In this document: positions 32,814 through 38,220 of the stretch, piece after piece | How positions within the stretch are numbered: the first letter of the stretch is position 1 | How the letters are laid out: every line of letters starts with the position of its first letter | Position numbers and translations under genes: made by a program | Notes under the pieces: generated by a model | Database searches by the model: none | Seen by the model: the letters and a program-made list of their open reading frames with translations, nothing else | Told to the model about the DNA's origin: nothing | From: Comamonadaceae bacterium | Lineage (GTDB): Bacteria > Pseudomonadota > Gammaproteobacteria > Burkholderiales > Burkholderiaceae_C | DNA: 38,220 nt | Assembly (NCBI GenBank): GCA_947475685.1 | Contig: CANJNC010000033.1 | Coordinates: forward strand, 1-38,220 | Reading direction: 5' to 3'

Positions 32814-33731
32814 ATGTCTGCCATTTCCATTCAGTCCGTCAGCAAAACCTTTGAAACCTCAAAGGGTCCCTTTACCGCATTGAATGGGGTGAGCTTTGAG
32901 ATTGAGCAAGGAGAATTTTTTGGTCTGTTGGGCCCCAACGGGGCAGGCAAGACCACCTTGATCAGCATCTTAAGTGGCTTGTCCAAGGCAAGCTCTGGTG
33001 AAATTTTGATTGAGGGGCACAATGTGCGCACGCACCCGGCCCATGCAAGGAGGCAGTTGGGCGTTGTGCCGCAAGAGTTGGTTTTTGACCCCTTCTTCAC
33101 GGTCAAGGAGGCCTTGCGGTTTCAGTCGGGCTACTTTGGCATAGACGACAACGCTTTGTGGATCGAGGAGTTGCTGGGCAGTTTGGGTCTGGCCGATAAA
33201 GCCCACAGCAACATGCGCCAACTCTCAGGAGGCATGAAGCGGCGCGTGTTGGTGGCGCAAGCCTTGGTGCACAAGCCTCCCGTCATTGTGTTGGATGAGC
33301 CGACCGCTGGGGTGGATGTGGAGTTGCGACAAACGCTTTGGCAATTCATTGCAAAATTGAATGCTCAAGGCCACACGGTCTTGTTGACCACCCACTATTT
33401 GGAGGAAGCAGAGGCCCTGTGCTCGCGCATCGCCATGCTCAAAGCTGGAGAGGTGGTGGCCTTGAACACCACCAGTGAGCTCTTGAAGTCTTCTGCCAGC
33501 AATGTGCTCAGGTTCAAGCTCGATGGAAAGTTGCCCCCTGAGTTGGAGGCTGTCTCCAGAATCACGGGGCGCATTGTGCAGCTGCCCGCTCACGACGCCC
33601 AAGAGATCGAGCGCCATTTGGCTATTCTCAGGCAAGCCCATTTGAAGCCTGAGGACATTGAGGTGAGAAAGGCCGATCTGGAAGATGTCTTCTTGGATGT
33701 GATGAACAGCAAACAAGGAGCCAAGGCATGA
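32814..33731 (+). CDS. ABC exporter ATPase (YadG-like)
   Basis: ATP-binding subunit of an ABC-2-type exporter; substrate unknown. 305 residues with Walker A GPNGAGKTT (40-48), signature RQLSGGMKRRVLVAQAL, Walker B VIVLDEPTAGVD and switch His in LLTTHYLEEAEAL. After about residue 225 comes the extra C-terminal domain found in YadG/drug-exporter-type ATPases, ending EVRKADLEDVFLDVMN. The partner permease gene overlaps by 4 bp (ATGA). This pair commonly lies between the mla genes and bolA/murA in Burkholderiales, which suggests an envelope role. Confidence 0.9.
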   Translation: MSAISIQSVSKTFETSKGPFTALNGVSFEIEQGEFFGLLGPNGAGKTTLISILSGLSKASSGEILIEGHNVRTHPAHARRQLGVVPQELVFDPFFTVKEALRFQSGYFGIDDNALWIEELLGSLGLADKAHSNMRQLSGGMKRRVLVAQALVHKPPVIVLDEPTAGVDVELRQTLWQFIAKLNAQGHTVLLTTHYLEEAEALCSRIAMLKAGEVVALNTTSELLKSSASNVLRFKLDGKLPPELEAVSRITGRIVQLPAHDAQEIERHLAILRQAHLKPEDIEVRKADLEDVFLDVMNSKQGAKA

Positions 33732-34483
33732 AAGGCTGGAGAGCACTTTTTTACAAAGAAATTCTGCGCTTTTGGAAGGTGAGTTTCCAAACGATTGCTG
33801 CCCCCGTCTTGAGCGCGGTGCTGTATCTGTTGATCTTTGGCCATGTGCTTGAAGACCGCGTGCAAGTTTATGATCAACTGAAGTACACGTCGTTTTTATT
33901 GCCTGGACTCATCATGATGAGCTTGTTGCAAAATGCCTTTGCCAACAGTTCATCTTCCATGGTGCAAAGCAAGATCATGGGCAACTTGGTGTTTATTTTG
34001 TTGTCGCCCCTGGGGCATTGGAGCTGGTTCAGTGCGTATGTATTGTCGGCCATGGTCAGGGGTCTGGCGGTGGGCTCAGGCGTTTTGCTGGTCACCTTGT
34101 ATTTTGTGCCATTGAGCTTTGTGTATCCGTTGTGGATTGTGGTCTTTGCGCTTTTAGGCGCTGCGATGCTTGCCACCTTGGGGCTCATTGCGGGTCTTTG
34201 GGCCGAGAAGTTTGATCAAATGGCGGCCTTTCAAAATTTTGTCATCATGCCCATGACCTTTTTGAGTGGCGTGTTTTATTCGATTCATTCTTTGCCACCG
34301 TTTTGGCAAACCTTGAGTCACATGAATCCGTTTTTTTACATGATTGACGGATTTCGCTATGGCTTTTTTGGAGTGAGCGATGTCTCGCCTTGGTTGAGTT
34401 TTGGTTTGGTGCTTGGTGCGCTAACGGCCATTGCAAGTTTGGCGCTGTACCTCTTGAAGACGGGTTACAAAATCAGGGGCTGA
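33728..34483 (+). CDS. ABC-2-type exporter permease (YadH-like)
   Basis: Membrane subunit of the exporter encoded with the preceding ATPase. 251 residues with about six hydrophobic segments. The ABC-2 permease signature region reads NFVIMPMTFLSGVFYSIHSLPPFWQTLSHMNPFFYMIDGFRYGFFG, the family's C-terminal hallmark. The N-terminus (MKGWRALFYKEILRFWKVSFQTI) is the typical amphipathic coupling segment. ATGA overlap with the ATPase gene shows translational coupling. Substrate unknown. Confidence 0.9.
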   Translation: MKGWRALFYKEILRFWKVSFQTIAAPVLSAVLYLLIFGHVLEDRVQVYDQLKYTSFLLPGLIMMSLLQNAFANSSSSMVQSKIMGNLVFILLSPLGHWSWFSAYVLSAMVRGLAVGSGVLLVTLYFVPLSFVYPLWIVVFALLGAAMLATLGLIAGLWAEKFDQMAAFQNFVIMPMTFLSGVFYSIHSLPPFWQTLSHMNPFFYMIDGFRYGFFGVSDVSPWLSFGLVLGALTAIASLALYLLKTGYKIRG

Positions 34484-34543
34484 GGTGCAGACAGCGATGA
34501 ACATCTTCTTTAATTATTTTTTCGGTTTGAAAGTGACAACCCT

Positions 34544-34831
34544 ATGACCTCACAAGACTTGGAAGACTTGATCTCTAATGGCATGCAGTGCGCCTCGATC
34601 TCCATTGAAGGTGACGGGCGCCACTGGTTTGCAACCATCGTCTCTGCTGAGTTTGAAGGCATGAGAGCCATCAAGAGGCATCAACTCGTTTACAAAACCT
34701 TAGGTCAAAAGATGCACACCGATGAGGTGCATGCCTTGTCCATGAAGACCTTCACGCCCACGGAGTGGGAGAGCGAAAGTGCAAAGAGCGAAAGTGCAAA
34801 GAGCGAAAGTACAAAGAGCGCTGGAGCCTAA
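34544..34831 (+). CDS. BolA/IbaG-family protein with a repeat tail
   Basis: BolA-type protein of the IbaG (YrbA) branch; such proteins bind Fe-S clusters together with monothiol glutaredoxins. 95 residues. The core (1-77) has [34 protein letters not shown] and [10 protein letters not shown], with the family His in HALSMKT. The branch is normally about 80-90 residues and sits next to murA, as here. The last 19 residues ([18 protein letters not shown]) come from a 15-bp tandem repeat and are probably disordered. murA starts 5 bp after the stop. Confidence 0.92.
   Translation: MTSQDLEDLISNGMQCASISIEGDGRHWFATIVSAEFEGMRAIKRHQLVYKTLGQKMHTDEVHALSMKTFTPTEWESESAKSESAKSESTKSAGA
34771..34815 (+). repeat. 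15-bp tandem repeat, three copies, in the bolA-family 3' end
   Basis: GAGCGAAAGTGCAAA occurs twice exactly and a third time with one change (GAGCGAAAGTACAAA), followed by GAGCG. The unit is a multiple of three, so copy-number change would keep the frame. Confidence 0.8.
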
Positions 34832-34836
34832 AGCCC

Positions 34837-36114
34837 ATGGACCGATTGATCATCAGGGGCGGCAAAACCTTGCATGGAGAGGTGAGCATCTCGGGCGCCA
34901 AAAACGCTGCATTGCCCGAGCTGTGTGCAGCCCTTTTAACTGCTCAAGCCGTCACTCTTCAAAACGTGCCCGATTTGCAAGACGTGGTCACCATGCTCAA
35001 GTTGCTTAAAAACATGGGCGTGCAGACCCATCAAGCTTTGGCAGGTGAGATTCAATTGACGGCCATCGATTCGTTAAAGCCTGAGGCGCCTTATGAGTTG
35101 GTCAAGACCATGCGCGCCTCGGTGTTGGCCCTGGGTCCCTTGCTCGCGCGTTTTGGCCATGCGCGCGTGTCTTTGCCAGGAGGGTGCGCGATTGGATCTA
35201 GGCCCGTCGATCAGCACATCAAAGGCTTGCAAGCCATGGGTGCAGACATCAAGGTCGAGCACGGGTACATGATGGCCTCCATCAAAGGAGGGCACAGCAG
35301 GCTTCACGGTGCTCGCATCACAACCGACATGGTGACCGTGACAGGCACGGAGAATTTGATGATGGCCGCCACTCTTGCCAAGGGTGAGACGGTGCTTGAA
35401 AACGCCGCCCAAGAGCCAGAGATTCCTGATTTGGCGCAGATGCTCGTGGGCATGGGGGCCAAGATTGAAGGTGCGGGCACCTCCAAAATTCGAATTCAAG
35501 GGGTGGACTCTTTGCAAGGCAGCCGGCACACCGTGGTGAGCGACAGGATTGAGGCGGGCACCTTTTTATGTGCCGTGGCGTGTACGGGTGGGGAGGTGTT
35601 TTTAAAGGGTGCGAATGCACAGCACTTAGAAGCGGTGATTGAAAAACTGCTCAGTGCGGGTGTGAGCATCAAAGAGGTCGATGGGGGTCTATGGGTGAGT
35701 GCGCCGAAGGATCCGCATCTGCATCTAAAGGCACAAAGCTTCAGGACCACCGAGTACCCAGGATTTCCAACCGACATGCAAGCGCAGTTCATGGTCTTGA
35801 ATGCCGTGGCCAAGGGCCATGCTAAAGTAACGGAGACGATTTTTGAGAATCGATTCATGCATGTCAATGAACTTGTGCGTTTGGGGGCGCAAATTGAAAT
35901 TGATGGCAAAGTGGCTTTGATTGAAGGGGTCGCTGAGCTCTCAGGAGCTGAGGTGATGGCGACCGACCTCAGAGCGTCTGCAAGTTTGGTGATGGCTGGA
36001 CTCGTGGCCAAAGGTCAAACCTGTGTGCAGCGCATCTACCATTTGGATCGGGGGTACGAGAAAATGGAGTCCAAGCTCAGAGCACTCGGGGCCGATATAG
36101 AAAGAGTGAAATGA
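34837..36114 (+). CDS. murA: UDP-N-acetylglucosamine 1-carboxyvinyltransferase
   Basis: First committed step of peptidoglycan synthesis, transfer of enolpyruvate from PEP to UDP-GlcNAc; target of fosfomycin. The ATG at 34837 ([20 protein letters not shown]) gives 425 residues; the open frame upstream runs through the repeat of the preceding gene and is rejected. Landmarks are K22-N23 in [10 protein letters not shown] and the catalytic C117 in [14 protein letters not shown] (a Cys-type, fosfomycin-sensitive active site by family knowledge), and [16 protein letters not shown]. It overlaps hisG by 4 bp (ATGA). Confidence 0.97.
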   Translation: MDRLIIRGGKTLHGEVSISGAKNAALPELCAALLTAQAVTLQNVPDLQDVVTMLKLLKNMGVQTHQALAGEIQLTAIDSLKPEAPYELVKTMRASVLALGPLLARFGHARVSLPGGCAIGSRPVDQHIKGLQAMGADIKVEHGYMMASIKGGHSRLHGARITTDMVTVTGTENLMMAATLAKGETVLENAAQEPEIPDLAQMLVGMGAKIEGAGTSKIRIQGVDSLQGSRHTVVSDRIEAGTFLCAVACTGGEVFLKGANAQHLEAVIEKLLSAGVSIKEVDGGLWVSAPKDPHLHLKAQSFRTTEYPGFPTDMQAQFMVLNAVAKGHAKVTETIFENRFMHVNELVRLGAQIEIDGKVALIEGVAELSGAEVMATDLRASASLVMAGLVAKGQTCVQRIYHLDRGYEKMESKLRALGADIERVK

Positions 36115-36752
36115 TTACATTAGCGCTGTCCAAGGGACGCATTTTTGATGAAACCATGCCGCTGTTGGCCCAAGCAGGGGTCGAGGTCTTGGAAAATCCG
36201 GAGACCTCCCGTAAGCTCATCTTGGCCACCAGCCTAGCGCACGTGCGTGTGGTCTTGGTGAGAGCCTCGGATGTGCCCACCTATGTTCAGTATGGTGGAG
36301 CGGATCTGGGCGTCACAGGCCTAGACACCTTGCTCGAGCACGGTGGAGCTGGGCTGTATCAGCCACTGGATTTAAAAATTGCCCAATGCCGCATGAGTGT
36401 CGCCACCCGTGCAGATTTTGATTATGAGGCGGTGGTCAGGCAAGGTTCTCGCTTGAAAGTGGCCACCAAGTACGTCAATATTGCCAAAGACTTCTTTGCC
36501 AGCAAAGGCGTGCACGTGGACGTGGTCAAGCTTTATGGCAGCATGGAGTTGGCTCCTTTGACGGGCTTGGCCGACGCCATTGTGGACTTGGTCTCGACAG
36601 GCAGCACTTTAAAGGCCAACCATTTGGTGGAGGTCGAGCACATCATGCCCATCAGCTCCAGGTTGGTGGTCAACCAAGCGGCCCTGAAACTCAAGCAAGC
36701 GCACATCAAGAGCCTCATTGAAGCGTTTGCCAAGGCGGTCGAAGATAGATGA
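36111..36752 (+). CDS. hisG: ATP phosphoribosyltransferase, short form
   Basis: First step of histidine synthesis, joining ATP and PRPP. 213 residues, i.e. the short HisG form that lacks the C-terminal regulatory domain and, by family knowledge, works with HisZ; hisZ is not in this window. Landmarks are [50 protein letters not shown] and [18 protein letters not shown] (PRPP-binding loop region). Coupled to murA by an ATGA overlap. A 161-bp repeat-bearing gap separates it from hisD. Confidence 0.96.
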   Translation: MITLALSKGRIFDETMPLLAQAGVEVLENPETSRKLILATSLAHVRVVLVRASDVPTYVQYGGADLGVTGLDTLLEHGGAGLYQPLDLKIAQCRMSVATRADFDYEAVVRQGSRLKVATKYVNIAKDFFASKGVHVDVVKLYGSMELAPLTGLADAIVDLVSTGSTLKANHLVEVEHIMPISSRLVVNQAALKLKQAHIKSLIEAFAKAVEDR

Positions 36753-36805
36753 ACAGTTGGATCAAGAGGCTCATCAACCAAGAGATCAAGAGTAAGGTAG
36801 AAATA

Positions 36806-36841
36806 AAGTTACAAAGCAAGTTACAAAGCAAGGTACAAAGA
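36806..36841 (+). repeat. 12-bp tandem repeat, three copies
   Basis: AAGTTACAAAGC occurs twice exactly, followed by AAGGTACAAAGA. Located in the hisG-hisD gap. Confidence 0.75.
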
Positions 36842-36871
36842 GCAATAAAGTGTGGGCTTGAATTGCCTAAC

Positions 36872-36892
36872 GCTTAAAGCTTAAAGCTTAAA
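36872..36892 (+). repeat. 7-bp tandem repeat, three exact copies
   Basis: GCTTAAA three times, followed by GCCC, 21 bp upstream of hisD. The second short tandem array in the same 161-bp gap. Confidence 0.75.
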
Positions 36893-36913
36893 GCCCAACA
36901 AACTTGAACACCC

Positions 36914-38220
36914 ATGAAGCTCAACCCCTTAAGACTCATCAGCACAGACGCCCATTTTGAGCGAGATTTTCAAGCTCGCCTGCATTGGTCTGCAGACACC
37001 GATGAGGCGATTGAGTCTCGAGTGCAAGGCATTTTGGCGCGTGTGAAAAAGCAAGGCGACGAGGCCTTGTTGGCCTATACCCGCGAGCTTGACGGCATCG
37101 ATGCCCAGCACATGGACCAGCTGAGTTTAGGCCCGAAGGAATTTGAGGCGGCGTATCAATCCTTGGACGCGCGTCAAAAGGACGCCTTGATGGCCGCCGC
37201 TGTTCGCGTGAAGCGCTATCACGAGGCGCAAAAAAAGGCCAGTGGCGAGAGCTGGAGCTACCATGACGAGGATGGCAGCTTGCTTGGACAAAAGGTGACG
37301 CCCCTCGACCGGGTGGGCATTTACGTGCCCGGTGGCAAGGCGGCCTACCCCTCCAGTGTGCTGATGAATGCCATTCCCGCTCAAGTCGCCGGTGTGGCTG
37401 AGATTGTGATGGTGGTCCCAACCCCAGGTGGGGAGAGGAACGCCTTGGTCTTGGCCGCGGCGCATGTGGCTGGTGTTCACCGGGCGTTCACCTTAGGTGG
37501 CGCACAAGCCGTGGGCGCCTTGGCCTATGGCACGCAAAGCGTGCCCAAGGTCGACAAAATCACGGGGCCCGGCAACGCCTATGTCGCCAGTGCCAAACGG
37601 CGCGTGTTTGGGGTGGTGGGCATTGACATGATTGCAGGTCCCAGCGAAATCTTGGTCTTGGCCGATGGCAGCACCCCAGCGGACTGGGTGGCCATGGATT
37701 TGTTCTCTCAAGCCGAGCACGATGAGTTGGCGCAAAGTATTTTGCTCTGCCCAGATGCAAGCTACATTGAGCGCGTGCACGCGTCTATGCAAAAGCTCTT
37801 GTCCTCGATGCCGCGCGCAGAGATCATTTTGAAGTCCATCAACAACCGTGGCGCCCTCATTCAGACAAGAAGCATGCAAGAGGCTTGCGAGATCAGCAAT
37901 GCGATCGCGCCTGAGCACTTGGAGATTTCATCCAAAGACCCTCATGTCTGGGAGCCCCATTTAAGGCATGCGGGGGCGATCTTCATGGGGGCCTTTACCA
38001 GCGAGTCGCTTGGAGACTATTGCGCAGGCCCCAACCACGTCTTGCCCACCTCAGGCACGGCACGCTTTAGTTCTCCCTTGGGGGTGTACGACTTTCAAAA
38101 GCGCAGCAGTTTGATTGAAGTGAGTGCAAAAGGTGCGCAGCATTTAGGTCGAATTGCCAGCGTCTTGGCCCATGGAGAGGGTTTGAGTGCGCATGCCAAA
38201 GCGGCCGAGATGAGACTTCA
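36914..38220 (+). CDS. hisD: Histidinol dehydrogenase (cut at right edge)
   Basis: Last two steps of histidine synthesis: zinc- and NAD-dependent oxidation of L-histidinol to L-histidine. The frame from the ATG at 36914 ([19 protein letters not shown]) is open to the window end, about 435 codons, which is almost the full family length. Landmarks are the signature [49 protein letters not shown], the zinc/catalytic QAEHDE and [15 protein letters not shown]. Only the last few residues and the stop lie beyond the edge. Confidence 0.96.
   Translation, partial: MKLNPLRLISTDAHFERDFQARLHWSADTDEAIESRVQGILARVKKQGDEALLAYTRELDGIDAQHMDQLSLGPKEFEAAYQSLDARQKDALMAAAVRVKRYHEAQKKASGESWSYHDEDGSLLGQKVTPLDRVGIYVPGGKAAYPSSVLMNAIPAQVAGVAEIVMVVPTPGGERNALVLAAAHVAGVHRAFTLGGAQAVGALAYGTQSVPKVDKITGPGNAYVASAKRRVFGVVGIDMIAGPSEILVLADGSTPADWVAMDLFSQAEHDELAQSILLCPDASYIERVHASMQKLLSSMPRAEIILKSINNRGALIQTRSMQEACEISNAIAPEHLEISSKDPHVWEPHLRHAGAIFMGAFTSESLGDYCAGPNHVLPTSGTARFSSPLGVYDFQKRSSLIEVSAKGAQHLGRIASVLAHGEGLSAHAKAAEMRL

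Noticed and set aside
36806..36892. CRISPR-like array in the hisG-hisD gap
   Set aside because: Repeats are 7 and 12 bp, contiguous and without spacers; there are no cas genes.

Overview
The window looks like chromosomal DNA of a betaproteobacterium of the order Burkholderiales, most likely close to the Comamonadaceae. The evidence is protein style and gene order: cyaY / lptM-lysA / mrcA / aroK-aroB-dgt, then gltB-gltD, then mlaF-mlaE-mlaD-mlaA-mlaC-mlaB, an ABC exporter pair, a bolA-family gene, murA, hisG and hisD. Base composition is moderate (near or a little above 50 % GC by eye, not computed). No rRNA, tRNA, CRISPR array or complete insertion sequence was seen.

Left part (1-5.6 kb): the N-terminal part of metK (minus strand, cut by the window edge) is divergent from two consecutive LpxL/HtrB-type lipid A acyltransferases. 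They converge on the ribosome-assembly GTPase gene yihA (engB), which is divergent from a di-haem cytochrome c4. A complete vapBC toxin-antitoxin pair follows, with a well-formed promoter and two operator-like palindromes.

Middle part (5.9-18 kb): msrP-msrQ (periplasmic methionine sulfoxide repair), lysA with the small lipoprotein lptM, cyaY, mrcA (penicillin-binding protein 1A), aroK-aroB, dgt, an MFS transporter with an unusual central loop, and a DUF1415 gene. The pilMNOPQ operon that usually lies between mrcA and aroK in relatives is absent; only about 380 bp separates them.

Accessory-looking stretch (18-28.4 kb): coaX, a class I methyltransferase, and a REP-associated-transposase-like protein whose catalytic HUH histidines are replaced. 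A repeat-bearing AT-rich spacer follows, then gltB and gltD (glutamate synthase), then a frameshifted HipA-like kinase remnant.

Right part (28.4-38.2 kb): a long co-directional envelope cluster. It has the Mla phospholipid transport genes, an ABC-2 exporter, an IbaG/BolA-like protein and MurA, running into histidine genes hisG and hisD (hisD is cut at the right edge). A promoter with an overlapping 17-bp palindrome precedes mlaF.

The most unusual general signal is the frequency of short tandem duplications (6-15 bp, two to three copies) in intergenic gaps and in poorly conserved protein linkers or tails across the whole window.
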